From assembly GCA_015487695.1 (NCBI GenBank), contig WFPF01000121.1, forward strand, positions 1-46,615: a DNA stretch of 46,615 nt. Reading direction: 5' to 3'. Under the pieces are notes generated by a model that was not told where the DNA came from, did no database searches, and saw only the letters and a program-made list of their open reading frames with translations. Below are positions 7,801-16,475 of this stretch, piece after piece. The position numbers were made by a program, and so were the translations under genes. Within the stretch, counting starts at the first letter, position 1, and every line of letters starts with the position of its first letter. The DNA is from Chitinophagales bacterium. Lineage in GTDB: Bacteria; Bacteroidota; Bacteroidia; Chitinophagales; S012-47.

Positions 7801-9355
7801 CGACAGCGTGATTGCCCATCAGTTGGTTGTTCATCCGGTGAAAAGTACGGACGTGCAGGCAGAGATTTGTGAAGGGAGCAGCTATTATGCCGGTGGCGCC
7901 TGGCAAACGAAAAGTGGCAGCTATACGGATATTTATACTACGCGCTTTGGCTGCGACAGCATTGTAAGAACAGAACTTTCGGTACTGAAGAAAATAAACA
8001 ATTACCTCTCCGCTTCCATCTGCGAAGGGACGTTCTACCCCTTCGGCACCCGGATGCTCTCGCAGAGCGGCAACTACACGGATACCTTCAGCCTGGCCTC
8101 GGGCTGCGACAGCATCGTTCACCTCGATCTGACGGTGCACACGGTATTTGAGGAAAGCCGCTCACAGTTTATCTGCACCGGTGACAGTGTCTTCTTCGGG
8201 GGGCAATGGCTTAAAAATTCGGGGAGCTATGTGGACAGCGCGCTGACCGTATACGGATGCGACAGTATTCTCACGCTGCAACTAAGCGTGGGCAGCACAC
8301 AGCTCATTGTCATTGATACCGGAATATGCGAAGGCGGGGCTTATTATTTTGACAACCGTGTACTTACGCAGGGTGGCAGCTATTATGATACCCTTTCGAG
8401 CGGCAGCGGATGCGACAGCATTGTCCGCCTCAATTTGCAGGTCTATCCCAATCCGGAGCCCGATCTTGGTAATGACACGATGATCTGCCAGGGCGATCCC
8501 TTTGTACTGAACCCCGGCACCTTTGACCGCTATCAATGGCAGAATGGCAGCAATGATCCCGTCATGCCGGTAAGCAGTCCGGGCACGTACCATGTGACGG
8601 TCAGCGATGCGCGGGGTTGTATGGCGCTTGACAGCGTACAAATCGAGGTGCGCGTACCCCCATATATCAATTTCGGTCCCGATCTCTACCGCTGCCCCGG
8701 ATTTGAGATCATCCTGGATGCCATCAATGCCAATGCCGATACATTTTTGTGGAGCACGGGCGATACCGGAAGAATCATCAGAATACAGGAAGCCGGAGAG
8801 TATTGGCTGCGGGCCTCCAATGGCTGTGTATCGGCCGATACCATCCGCATTACAGAATTTGACACCCTGCATGTACGGCTGCCGGCAGACACTTCCATAT
8901 GCCGCAACGACCGCTTCATTTTGCGGGCAAGGGCCCTGCCGGGCTCCGCGTACCTTTGGAATACGGGCGAGACTACGCCTGAGATCGAAGTCTTTGAGGC
9001 CGGAACTTACGAAGTGATCGCCAGCGATCCGAATGGCTGTCAGTCGAGCGATCGCTTTACGCTCTATAAATTCGACTGTGTAGAACAGCTCTTCGTTCCT
9101 TCGGCATTCAGCCCCAACGGAGACGGCATCAATGACGAACTTATTGTCGAAGGCGGGGAATACCGCATTCTGGAATCCCGCATATACGACCGCTGGGGGC
9201 ACCTGATGCTTGCCAGCAACGAAGAAACCCTGCGATGGGACGGCAGCTACGGTGGAGTCGGTCAGCCGGCCGGGGTCTACATCCTCTACATACGATTCGT
9301 CACCCGTGACGGCCGCGAGCATCTCTATCAGGGAAATGTGAGTCTGCTGCGCTGA
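4853..9355 (+). CDS. Giant secreted repeat protein with CHU_C (type IX secretion/gliding) C-terminal domain
   Basis: 1500 residues, GTG start with a signal peptide ending about residue 21 (RSYGQ). Residues about 22-475 and 476-845 are two homologous modules. Each has a propeller-like part (CDGSYYFATD; later CVSRFYMSRY) and a DUF11-like part (SVCPGDTFTLRYEIRN; AICPGEEFSITFKIAN). Residues about 846-1198 hold seven roughly 50-residue repeats built on ICEG...SGSY.DT...GCDSIV. Three PKD/Ig-like units follow (LGNDTMICQGD and similar). The last about 88 residues (VPSAFSPNGDGINDEL) are the CHU_C domain used as a type B sorting signal by the type IX secretion system. It is likely a surface adhesin or matrix protein. 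Cysteine pairs in every repeat suggest disulfides. Ligand unknown. Confidence 0.85.
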   Translation: MRPIYLFILLFSLLLPERSYGQNDTFTCDGSYYFATDASGSSVTDLQLVVITQFVTFQPFVIYSAIINSVGYNRKDNLIYGLETAQNQIIRMFKNGNYQLMGNPNLPSPGAYVSGDVDSGGIFSLVGGNPAYIVHYDVTGPTAIQLGNVQLYYTGNVNGNPTFYDVAYHPFNANLYGYDYNTRRLCTIDPQTGAVDAYGTYEPNTGSGALFFDVYGQLYSYMNGKMYRFDIPTGAATLVANGPATGRQDGCSCPYTIKLGKSSLPASVCPGDTFTLRYEIRNVLNDTLFNVDLYDQLPAAFTIVQISSLKGGTLAASSGPGSSYLGIENMILPPDTNIIDVRVAVDSAMSGGVSLGSQGILRDLPNLFSDTIYSDDPATIKIDDSTYTFIYPKEDNRNLIAAVPPLCVGDNLTLNANGPLNTSYHWTGPDSFESFQAVNVLLNLPPDGFGSYYVEGIQNGCTLLRDSIEIKKGDCANEYPCVSRFYMSRYSPGDSTYITLIDFDTTMTHDSISIHTDSLDATGYRFADHFIYAFDNRLRKVVRLYANGQGSLMDIQGSLPPGSYEAGAIDTAGFYVICGRSGAIVTLYVGSRKAKIIQSANLQYSGGAAGMPVFGDIAFDPWSNVCYGYDENSGRLSSIDPATGLVSPAGPALASVDVNSLFFNAFGELFAYGNGVYYRVDPGSGQFASADTSLFASVEDGSSCPYKVEMQKSFAPEAICPGEEFSITFKIANRSGKVMPFVGFYDKLHPKLSITAIEHYPGGIINPGTGVGQSQLFIYNMTLPHGIDSVRIRVKLSEKINGGRYLDNQAILVNVSGEEDTVYSDWPASLRFTDPSGLYIYPTPKITQRIDLCEGSQFWAGGAFQSSSGTYRDTLQTLHGCDSIVTTELYFHPNKSLTINAYICNGDSVFAGGAWQKVSGTYTDSFASSRGCDSVVITQLTVSNVTLINRLHEICEGDSLFLANAWRSTPGTFYDTLATSGACDSVIAHQLVVHPVKSTDVQAEICEGSSYYAGGAWQTKSGSYTDIYTTRFGCDSIVRTELSVLKKINNYLSASICEGTFYPFGTRMLSQSGNYTDTFSLASGCDSIVHLDLTVHTVFEESRSQFICTGDSVFFGGQWLKNSGSYVDSALTVYGCDSILTLQLSVGSTQLIVIDTGICEGGAYYFDNRVLTQGGSYYDTLSSGSGCDSIVRLNLQVYPNPEPDLGNDTMICQGDPFVLNPGTFDRYQWQNGSNDPVMPVSSPGTYHVTVSDARGCMALDSVQIEVRVPPYINFGPDLYRCPGFEIILDAINANADTFLWSTGDTGRIIRIQEAGEYWLRASNGCVSADTIRITEFDTLHVRLPADTSICRNDRFILRARALPGSAYLWNTGETTPEIEVFEAGTYEVIASDPNGCQSSDRFTLYKFDCVEQLFVPSAFSPNGDGINDELIVEGGEYRILESRIYDRWGHLMLASNEETLRWDGSYGGVGQPAGVYILYIRFVTRDGREHLYQGNVSLLR
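7391..8446 (+). repeat. Seven tandem ICEG...GCDSIV protein repeats within the adhesin
   Basis: Seven in-frame units of about 150 bases each encode the pattern C-x-G...(A/F)GG.W...SG.Y.D.....GCDS(I/V)V...L.V. The DNA copies are diverged, so this is an old protein-level repeat rather than a recent DNA duplication. Each unit has two conserved cysteines. Confidence 0.75.
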
Positions 9356-9373
9356 AAAAGTGCTTTTTACCCG

Positions 9374-9381
9374 TAAATTTG
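9374..9381 (+). promoter_or_regulatory. -7 promoter box TAAATTTG for the patatin gene
   Basis: A perfect TAnnTTTG box ends four bases before the ATG at 9386, implying a leaderless or nearly leaderless mRNA. No strong -33 element is seen. Confidence 0.5.
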
Positions 9382-9385
9382 AACC

Positions 9386-10195
9386 ATGGAAAGTTATGAG
9401 AAACCCTATGGCCTTGGACTGGTCTTGTCCGGTGGCGGAGTGAAGGGCATGGTACACGTGGGTGTGTTGAAGTTTTTGGAAGAAGAAGGCATCGAAGTGG
9501 AGGCCGTGGCCGGGGCCAGCATAGGAGCCATTGTGGGGGCCCTGCACAATGCGGGCCACAAGGCCGAAGATATCTATCATTTTTTTGAGGAAACCCGTTT
9601 TTTTAAAAGTGACCACATCACCTTGCTCAAGCCGGGCATTATAGACGGCATGAAGCTGAAAAAGAAGTTTCTGCCCTACTTCAGGGAGAATGATTTCAGC
9701 AGTCTTCAAAAGCCCCTCTTCGTCACGGCTACCGAGATCACGCGGGGCCGCTTGAAAGTATTCGAAAGCGGAGCACTGATCGAGGCCATCATTGCCTCCA
9801 GCGCCTTTCCTCTGCTCTTTACCCCGGTCGAATTGGACGGTGGCGTCTATCTCGATGGAGGCATTATGAATCACTTTCCCTCCGATTTGCTGAAGAACCG
9901 CTGCCGTAAACTTCTCGGGGTGTTCCTCTCTCCCGTGGAAGAGCTGCCCCCTTCCGAGCTCAATTCCATGGCCGCCATCGTGGAACGCACTTTCAAGCTG
10001 GGTCGCCTGGCATCCAGTCTGAAAAATATGGAACTCGTAGATTTTATGATCAACCCCGGAGAACTCGTTGAATACAACACTTTCAGCATTCGGAGCAAAG
10101 CCTATAAAGAACTCTATGACCTGGGTTATCAGTATGCCGCAAAGAATGGTGAAATTATAAGGGCACTTGCTAAAATGGCCAAAGAGCGCGCATGA
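9386..10195 (+). CDS. Patatin-like phospholipase (RssA/NTE type)
   Basis: 269 residues. The patatin lipase dyad is present: nucleophile Ser45 in GASIG (G-x-S-x-G) and Asp157 in LDGG. The N-terminal oxyanion loop SGGGVKGMVHVG is also complete. No signal peptide and no C-terminal barrel are present, so it resembles cytosolic RssA/NTE-type lysophospholipases rather than secreted PlpD-type ones. The last four bases (ATGA) overlap the next gene's start, so the two are translationally coupled. Substrate is not deducible beyond an acyl ester of a phospholipid. Confidence 0.88.
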   Translation: MESYEKPYGLGLVLSGGGVKGMVHVGVLKFLEEEGIEVEAVAGASIGAIVGALHNAGHKAEDIYHFFEETRFFKSDHITLLKPGIIDGMKLKKKFLPYFRENDFSSLQKPLFVTATEITRGRLKVFESGALIEAIIASSAFPLLFTPVELDGGVYLDGGIMNHFPSDLLKNRCRKLLGVFLSPVEELPPSELNSMAAIVERTFKLGRLASSLKNMELVDFMINPGELVEYNTFSIRSKAYKELYDLGYQYAAKNGEIIRALAKMAKERA

Positions 10196-10575
10196 ACCGA
10201 GGACTTATCTTGATTTTCTATCTTTTTCTCCCGGTGTGCTCCTTTGCACAGGCCAATGCATCGGACCCCGCCTTTGACATTAAAACGCTGCGCAGCAGTG
10301 AGGGGAAATACGAGATCTATCGCTATGTCGATTCGCTTTACCGGGCCGGCAACCCCTGCGACAGCCTTTGGCAGAAGGAAAGTTTTCGCATTCAGATTGA
10401 CCGAAGCGGGACCACCGTTTCGGTGCAGGCCCTCTTTCATCCCGAAACCTGCCAAAGCCGCAGATACACAACGCTGCTTTACCATGTCCGCTGGAAAAAT
10501 CTGTCTTTCGAAAAAGGAAGGACGCTTTATCTGAATTTCGAAGAGCGGAAAGAGGCCAATGAACCCGGGCGCTGA
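10192..10575 (+). CDS. Small exported protein of unknown function
   Basis: 127 residues with a signal peptide (MNRGLILIFYLFLPVCSFAQ, cleavage after about 20) and a short beta-rich-looking mature part with two cysteines. I do not recognise the family. Its start overlaps the patatin stop (ATGA), so it is coupled to patatin in an operon and its product is probably periplasmic. The 3' end is followed by about 100 bases before the DUF6090-like gene. Confidence 0.65.
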   Translation: MNRGLILIFYLFLPVCSFAQANASDPAFDIKTLRSSEGKYEIYRYVDSLYRAGNPCDSLWQKESFRIQIDRSGTTVSVQALFHPETCQSRRYTTLLYHVRWKNLSFEKGRTLYLNFEERKEANEPGR

Positions 10576-10675
10576 AGCCCCGATTGCAAGAATTTCATTT
10601 TTTCTATTTTTAATAAGAGATTTCACCGGAGCCCCGCTGCATGCGGCTTCGAGATGCTTAAAAAAAGATTTGACT

Positions 10676-11380
10676 ATGAAATTTTTTAAGAGCCCCCTAT
10701 GGTCGCAGTATACCATGGAATTTACAACCATGTTTATCGCCATCATTGCTGCATTTGCGCTGAACAACTGGAATGACGGCCGCAAGGACCACATTGCCGC
10801 TCAAAAGATTCTCAGTGAAATATCCAACGGCCTGAAAAAAGACCTGGCGGATGTCAATGAAAACATGCAGGGCCACGAACGCGGACTGGCAGTTTGTGAT
10901 TATTGGATTCAGGCTGCCCGGGGCGAGAGGGTGGACCTTCGCCTGCTTCGCCTGAATTACCTTACCATTACCCGTGATTATATCTCTCTTCAAAATCGCT
11001 CGGGATATGAATCGCTCAAGTCCAGAGGACTGGAGATTATAAAAAACGATACACTGCGGCAAAAAATCATTGCCCTCTATGAGTACGACTATTACATTCT
11101 GAGAAAACTGGAAGAGGAATACGAAGAATTGCAATTTCAGCGGAATTACTTCCGGCAGATAAACAATATCATTGCTCCACGGCTTCACTTCGACCGCGAG
11201 GGAGAGATCGTGGGGATGGACCTCCCGATGAAACTGAGCAAGGAAGAAAAGAATCTTTTTCTGAGCTATCTCTGGCGCATCAAAGCGGGCAGAAAGTTTG
11301 TTCTTATCTTCTACCGGAATGTGATCGGAGAGATTAAAAGCCTGCAGGAGATGATCCGTAAAGAGCTGGATCGCGAATAG
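10676..11380 (+). CDS. DUF6090-like single-pass membrane protein
   Basis: 234 residues from the ATG at 10676, chosen because the protein then begins MKFFKSPLWSQYTMEF and has one membrane helix FIAIIAAFALNNWND at about 19-35. In-frame codons upstream to 10559 give no sensible N-terminus. The rest is charged, helical and likely periplasmic (coiled-coil-like around 40-70 and 120-150). The N-terminal helix ending in a conserved NNWND-type motif is typical of the DUF6090 family common in Bacteroidota, whose function is unknown. Confidence 0.7.
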   Translation: MKFFKSPLWSQYTMEFTTMFIAIIAAFALNNWNDGRKDHIAAQKILSEISNGLKKDLADVNENMQGHERGLAVCDYWIQAARGERVDLRLLRLNYLTITRDYISLQNRSGYESLKSRGLEIIKNDTLRQKIIALYEYDYYILRKLEEEYEELQFQRNYFRQINNIIAPRLHFDREGEIVGMDLPMKLSKEEKNLFLSYLWRIKAGRKFVLIFYRNVIGEIKSLQEMIRKELDRE

Positions 11381-11476
11381 GGCATATTTCGGGCATTCCG
11401 GCAGGGAGGCCTTCCACCCCTTCAGAAACGGCAATTTATTGCCAGCTTTGAGAATAATTCTTACTTTTAGTATCCC

Positions 11477-11794
11477 ATGAAATTCAACCCCTTGTCCATC
11501 CGTTTCGAAGATCCTGTGTTTCGCAGTTCTTTGCCGGAACTGATTTTCTGGGTGCTGGCATTGCTGGCACTGGCCCTGAGCAATCCCCTGCACAGCCACT
11601 TTAGCATTTGTCCGCTGGCACTGGCGGGCATCAACTGGTGTCCGGGCTGCGGACTGGGCCATGCTATTTCCTTTGCCCTGCAGGGCCGGATAACGGCTGC
11701 TTTGCAAAGCCATCCGCTCTCGCTCTTTGCCCTGGCCGTTATTTTTCATCGAATCTTACAGCTTTCACTCAAAATAAAAGCCACTCAATCATGA
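11477..11794 (+). CDS. DUF2752 family membrane protein
   Basis: 105 residues with two predicted membrane helices (about 20-38 and 82-97) and the diagnostic loop CPGCGLGHAISF at about 51-62, the hallmark of DUF2752. Function is unknown; the paired cysteines could bind metal or be redox-active. The stop overlaps the start of the TM2 gene by four bases (ATGA). A DUF2752 gene beside a TM2-domain gene is a recurrent pairing in Bacteroidota, which suggests the two proteins act together. Confidence 0.8.
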   Translation: MKFNPLSIRFEDPVFRSSLPELIFWVLALLALALSNPLHSHFSICPLALAGINWCPGCGLGHAISFALQGRITAALQSHPLSLFALAVIFHRILQLSLKIKATQS

Positions 11795-12138
11795 CACGAG
11801 ACCTCTACCTCTTGATCCCTTCTGCCGACATTCAGGAAATGGAATACCTGAAAAACATAACTGCCAATATGGACGATGAAGAATTCAGGCGTTTTATCAG
11901 CGTCTACCAAAGCCGGAGAGTCGATCCGCAGCTCATTTTGCTTCTGGCGGCCATCGGCCTGCTCGGCATATCGGGCATTCACCGCTTTTATATCGGACAA
12001 GTGGGAATGGGCATTCTCTACTTCCTGACAGCCGGGCTTTGCTTTATAGGGACCATTATCGATATGGTCAACTACAAGAATCTGGCATTTGAATACAACC
12101 GCCAGAAGGCCGAAGAAAGCAGAGCCCTCGTTTCCTGA
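11791..12138 (+). CDS. TM2-domain membrane protein
   Basis: 115 residues from the ATG at 11791. An upstream in-frame start at 11608 would run through the DUF2752 gene. A soluble N-terminal part (about 1-45) precedes two membrane helices at about 48-65 and 70-92, linked by GISGIHRFYIGQVGMGILYF, the TM2 signature (G-x-H-x-F-Y-x-G). Role unknown. It is translationally coupled to the DUF2752 gene. Confidence 0.82.
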   Translation: MTRDLYLLIPSADIQEMEYLKNITANMDDEEFRRFISVYQSRRVDPQLILLLAAIGLLGISGIHRFYIGQVGMGILYFLTAGLCFIGTIIDMVNYKNLAFEYNRQKAEESRALVS

Positions 12139-12437
12139 GAGGAGCGCTGATATAGATGTACTCAGAGTCGAAATTCACCGGCTTCTGCTGTTTGCACCGT
12201 TCATGGCGGCCATTCCCCCTGCATGCCCTGATGCAGGAGGAGCCGGAGTCATGACAGATATTCCCTTCCTTTTTCTCCTCTTAATCAATGGCTTCTGCAT
12301 ATTTTACTCTCCCGCAAATCAGTCCGAAGGATGGGTCACACTGCCGAAAATGCATGTGCTTTTCCATAGCACCCTCTTGATTTGCCCGCGCTCTTTTCTC
12401 AATTTTTTATGACATTGAGCCAAATTTGCAAAAAAAG
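12139..12437. other. Intergenic stretch, no gene seen
   Basis: About 300 bases between the TM2 gene and the GNAT-like gene. Frames here are short and unlike known proteins. The last bases contain CAAATTTG at 12421-12428, a near match to the -7 box, nine bases before the ATG at 12438. Confidence 0.45.
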
Positions 12438-13559
12438 ATGGCCATCGATATTGTAGAAGTGACGAGCCGCAGGCAGTTGAGGAAGTTTATCTATCTGCCC
12501 GAGAAACTGCATCGCGAACATGCCAACTGGCTGCCACCCATTTACCATGATGAATGGAATTTTTACCATCCTGAAAAGAACCGCGCCCATGCCCATTGCG
12601 ACACTACGCTGGCGCTCGCCTATCGCAACGGATTGCTTTGCGGCCGCATCATGGGGATTATCCACCATGCATTCAACAAGGAATGGAAGCAGCGCGATGC
12701 CCGCTTTTTCAACCTCGACTGTATAAAGAGTGAGGAAGTGGCCCATGCCCTCTTGCGCTATGTGGAAGTCTGGGCCGCAAAAAAGGGGATGACCCACGTG
12801 AACGGGCCCTACGGATTTTCGGACAAAGACCCGCAGGGTGCGCTTATTGAGGGATTTGATGAACTGCCGGTCATTGCCGCTCCGTGCAATTTTGAGTATC
12901 TGCCCGAACTGATCGAAGGAGCAGGATATGAAGCCCATGTCAATTGGGTGGAGTACAAGTTTCCGGTTCCCCGGGCCATTCCCGATTTGCATCAAAGAGT
13001 CTACGACAGGGTGATGCGCAGCGGAAAGTACCGCGTCCTTGATTTTCGTAAAAAGAGTGAGATACGCCCCTATATCCTTCCGGTTTTTCGACTGATCAAC
13101 GAGACCTTCGAGCCGTTGTACGGTTTTGCCCGCATGAGCGAAGAAGAAATGAAGAGTCTGGCAAAGCAATACTGGCCTGTACTCGATCCGCGCTTTGTGA
13201 AGCTGGTACTCCATGGCGAAGAACCGGCCGGGGTGGTCATCGGCATTCCCAATCCCAGCATCGGTATCCGCAAAGCGGGCGGGCGCCTGCTTCCTTTCGG
13301 AATTTTCACCATGAAAAAGCATATGAAAAAGACAAAGCAACTCGATCTGATGATCGGGGCCATCCGCGAAGATCTGCGGGGCCGGGGCATCGATGTGCTG
13401 CTGGCAAAGCATATGCTCGACTCGGCACGGGATGCCGGGATGGAGTGGATCGACAGCCACCTGGAGCTGGAAGACAACCATAAAATAAGGGCGGAAATGG
13501 AACGCCTGGGCGGCACGGTGAAGAAGCGTTTTCGTTCATTCCGGAAAACGATAAAATGA
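12438..13559 (+). CDS. GNAT-like acyltransferase-fold protein of unknown substrate
   Basis: 373 residues from the ATG at 12438 (MAIDIVEVTSRRQLRKFI). A TTG four codons upstream at 12426 is a weaker start and overlaps the putative promoter box. The protein looks like the conserved group loosely annotated as N-acetyltransferase superfamily, with an N-terminal part carrying REHANWLPPIYHDEW and a C-terminal GNAT-like region (about 250-370). The latter includes LRGRGIDVLLAKHMLDSA, which resembles the acetyl-CoA-binding R-G-x-G-I/L helix, and SHLELEDN. No signal peptide. The reaction is unknown. Confidence 0.6.
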   Translation: MAIDIVEVTSRRQLRKFIYLPEKLHREHANWLPPIYHDEWNFYHPEKNRAHAHCDTTLALAYRNGLLCGRIMGIIHHAFNKEWKQRDARFFNLDCIKSEEVAHALLRYVEVWAAKKGMTHVNGPYGFSDKDPQGALIEGFDELPVIAAPCNFEYLPELIEGAGYEAHVNWVEYKFPVPRAIPDLHQRVYDRVMRSGKYRVLDFRKKSEIRPYILPVFRLINETFEPLYGFARMSEEEMKSLAKQYWPVLDPRFVKLVLHGEEPAGVVIGIPNPSIGIRKAGGRLLPFGIFTMKKHMKKTKQLDLMIGAIREDLRGRGIDVLLAKHMLDSARDAGMEWIDSHLELEDNHKIRAEMERLGGTVKKRFRSFRKTIK

Positions 13560-13703
13560 ACACAACGAAAAGGGAGAAGTGGCAACTCATCTATGAGGTA
13601 TAGACGATCATAATAAGCCCGCTCCGGCCCGCGTTAATCTATGCAAAAGTGTGGCCGAAAAGATAAATTAAAAATAAAATAATATTTTATCCTGACCTCA
13701 GAT

Positions 13704-14693
13704 ATGCGCAAAAACAATTATCATAAATCCGTTCATTCGTCCTCAGGGCGCTTATTTTATGTACCCCTTTTTCTTATCTCCTTTATTTTTCTTTTCACAC
13801 TTGCCTCCTGCTCAAAAAACAGGCAATCGAAGAAATCGGGACTGGCCATGCAGGAATTTGTCGGCAGCATCGCAGCCTATGCGCGCAGTTATAATCCTGA
13901 TTTTATCATCATCCCCCAAAACGGAGAAGAACTGCTCTACAAAAACCTGGAATCAGAACAGGGTACGGAGCCTCTTTTTCTCGAAGCCATTGACGGCATG
14001 GGCGTGGAAGAGCTTTTTTTCAATGGCATTTACAGCCCCGATGCCTACCGACTTCAGCTCCTGGCAGCGCTACAAGGAGTAAAAACCGTGCTTGTCTCCG
14101 ATTATCTGAACGACTCTTCCGACCTGAGCAGGGCACGCTCGCTCTGCCGCGACTCGGGTTTTCTGGCTTTCCCTCGAACACCCGGCAATTATTATTACGA
14201 AGAAATTCCCGCTTTCGTAGAGAATGAGAATAACTCGGACATAGAAAAGCTCAGCGATGCGCGCAATTATCTCTACTATATCGGAGCTCCCTTTGGCCGG
14301 AAAGAGGCGCTTATTTCAGCGCTTTCGGGCAGCAACTTCGATCTGATCATCATAGATCTTTTCATTGACGGAGAGCCGCTCAATGCTTCTGATCTTGAAA
14401 AACTCAGATTCAAGGCCAACGGGGGCAGGCGTCTGCTCATCGCCTATGTCAGCATCGGCTCGGCCGAGCGCTACCGCTACTACTGGCAGCCGGAGTGGAA
14501 ACGCGGAAATCCGGCTTGGCTGAAGAAAAAATATGAGGGATATCCGGATGAATTTTGGGTGGATTATGAAGACCCGGCATGGCAGTCGATTATTTACGGC
14601 AATGACTCATCGTATCTGCACCGCATCGTTGAAGCCGGATTTGACGGAGCCTATCTCGACAATGTGGAAGCTTATTACAGCCTCTTTCACTGA
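13704..14693 (+). CDS. Lipoprotein with GH114-like (endo-alpha-1,4-polygalactosaminidase / TM1410-type) domain
   Basis: 329 residues. A long signal with a lipobox LASC (Cys at about 36) predicts a lipoprotein. The TIM-barrel-like domain carries the TM1410/GH114 patterns: FDLIIIDLF, LLIAYVSIGSAERYRYYW, WVDYEDPAWQSIIYG and AGFDGAYLDNVEAY, with acidic residues (D in YLDNVE; E/D in DYEDP) in the places expected for catalysis. Related enzymes cleave galactosaminogalactan, but many members are uncharacterised. The usual sequence between the domain start and the catalytic end is complete. Confidence 0.72.
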   Translation: MRKNNYHKSVHSSSGRLFYVPLFLISFIFLFTLASCSKNRQSKKSGLAMQEFVGSIAAYARSYNPDFIIIPQNGEELLYKNLESEQGTEPLFLEAIDGMGVEELFFNGIYSPDAYRLQLLAALQGVKTVLVSDYLNDSSDLSRARSLCRDSGFLAFPRTPGNYYYEEIPAFVENENNSDIEKLSDARNYLYYIGAPFGRKEALISALSGSNFDLIIIDLFIDGEPLNASDLEKLRFKANGGRRLLIAYVSIGSAERYRYYWQPEWKRGNPAWLKKKYEGYPDEFWVDYEDPAWQSIIYGNDSSYLHRIVEAGFDGAYLDNVEAYYSLFH

Positions 14694-14762
14694 GGCAAGC
14701 CGCTCTGAAGAATAGCCGGGCAAAGGCCGCATCGCTTTACCTATATTTTATAGATTCGCATT

Positions 14763-16475
14763 ATGAGAAAACTGAGCTTCTCAATAGCTGCCCTCTTCAT
14801 TTTTTTATTCGGGGCGTGTAAAAAAGATTCCATGCAAGCAGACCTGATCATCAGCGGAGCCCGGATTTATGCATTTGACAGCCTCTCGGGCCGATATGAA
14901 GCCCTTGCCGTGCGTGAGGGCAGGATCCTGGCCCTGGGCAGCCATGAGGAGATCATGAAGATGAAAGGCCCCGGCACCAGGATGATCGAGCTTCACGGGG
15001 AGACCTTGCTGCCCGGCCTCATTGAAGGGCACGGCCATTTTTTGAGCATGGGCCGCAGCCTGCGTGAGCTCAACCTGCTCGATACCCGCTCCTACCGGGA
15101 GATCATTGACTCGGTCATGGAGCGGCTGAAAGGCCTCAAAGCCGGTGAATGGCTGCGCGGGCGGGGCTGGCATCAGGAGAAATGGGATGAAGTTCCCGGA
15201 AAAAGCATCAAAGGCTTTCCCGTGCATGATCCTCTTTCGGCCATTTCTCCGGATCATCCCGTCATTCTGCACCATGCCAGCGGACATGCCATCCTGGTTA
15301 ACCAAAAAGCCATGGAAATAGCCGGCATTACAGATGAGACTCCGGACCCGCCCGGTGGAGTGATTGTAAGAGACGAAAACGGGCATGCCACCGGCATATT
15401 CGAAGAGAATGCCGAGTATCTCATCACGGATAAATATGAAGAATATCTGGCAGGCCGCACGGAGGAAGAGAAAAAAGCGGACTTCGAGAAAACCCTGCAA
15501 CTGGCCGAAGCCCATTGCCTGGAAAACGGAATAACGGCTTTTCATGATGCTGCCAGTACCATAGAAGAGATAAAGATGATAAGGGCTTATCACAAAGAAA
15601 AGGGACTGAAGCTTCGCCTCGACCTCATGCTCTACGGCCGGCCCGATGAGCTTATCACCTATCTCGACTCTGTCCGTCCCGATGACGCCTCAAAGCCCGG
15701 ATTCCTCTTTGTCAACTCCGTAAAACTCTTCTATGACGGAGCGCTCGGTTCGCGGGGCGCCCTGATGCTTGAGCCCTACAGCGATGATCCGGGAAATACG
15801 GGTCAGCGAACCATCGATACGGCCGACTTTTACCGCATTGCAGAAAAAACGGCCATACAGGGCTACCAACTCTGCACCCATGCCATCGGTGACCGGGCCA
15901 ATCATGAGGTGCTCAATGCCTATGAACAAATATATGCCAAATACCCGGAGAGCAGCAAACTGCGATGGCGCATCGAACATGCGCAGCATATTGCCCCCGA
16001 TGACCAGCCCCGTTTTGCAGCCCTCCCCGTCATAGCGGCCATGCAAAGCATCCATTGCAGTTCCGATGCGCCCTTTGTAATTGCGCGTCTCGGTGAAGAA
16101 CGTGCCCGCCAGGGAGCCTATGTCTGGCGCAATCTTATCGACAGGGGTGTCCTGGTCATGGAAGGCACCGATGTGCCGGTCGAACGCCTTGACCCCATGG
16201 CCAATATATATGCGGGGGTGACACGCAGGCAGGCGAACGGCAAAGCTTTCTTTCCGGAGCAGGCAAAGACACGGGAAGAAGAGCTGCGAAGCTATACGCT
16301 TGTCAATGCATACGGCCTCTTTATGGATCCATGGAAGGGAAGCCTTGAAAAAGGCAAGGTAGCGGATTTTACCATCATTGATAAAGACCTTATGAATTGC
16401 CCGGAAGAGGATATCAGGAAGGCCCGGGTGCTCTATACCATCATCAACGGAAAAATACTTTACCGGAATGAATAA
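14763..16475 (+). CDS. Lipoprotein amidohydrolase, YtcJ-like
   Basis: 570 residues. Signal with lipobox FGAC (Cys about 20) implies attachment to a membrane facing the periplasm. Amidohydrolase-3 domain: metal-site start LLPGLIEGHGHFLSMG, later HAIGDRANHEV and RWRIEHAQHI, and the end EKGKVADFTIIDKD. YtcJ-like proteins hydrolyse N-acyl or amide bonds, but substrates are mostly unknown. The 3' end overlaps the glycosyltransferase start by eight bases, so the two are probably co-transcribed, although the functions are not obviously linked. Confidence 0.85.
   Translation: MRKLSFSIAALFIFLFGACKKDSMQADLIISGARIYAFDSLSGRYEALAVREGRILALGSHEEIMKMKGPGTRMIELHGETLLPGLIEGHGHFLSMGRSLRELNLLDTRSYREIIDSVMERLKGLKAGEWLRGRGWHQEKWDEVPGKSIKGFPVHDPLSAISPDHPVILHHASGHAILVNQKAMEIAGITDETPDPPGGVIVRDENGHATGIFEENAEYLITDKYEEYLAGRTEEEKKADFEKTLQLAEAHCLENGITAFHDAASTIEEIKMIRAYHKEKGLKLRLDLMLYGRPDELITYLDSVRPDDASKPGFLFVNSVKLFYDGALGSRGALMLEPYSDDPGNTGQRTIDTADFYRIAEKTAIQGYQLCTHAIGDRANHEVLNAYEQIYAKYPESSKLRWRIEHAQHIAPDDQPRFAALPVIAAMQSIHCSSDAPFVIARLGEERARQGAYVWRNLIDRGVLVMEGTDVPVERLDPMANIYAGVTRRQANGKAFFPEQAKTREEELRSYTLVNAYGLFMDPWKGSLEKGKVADFTIIDKDLMNCPEEDIRKARVLYTIINGKILYRNE

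Noticed and set aside
8282-9874. 530-codon minus-strand frame opposite the adhesin and patatin genes
   Set aside because: It crosses the ends of two genuine genes and gives no sensible protein, so it is an antisense shadow.
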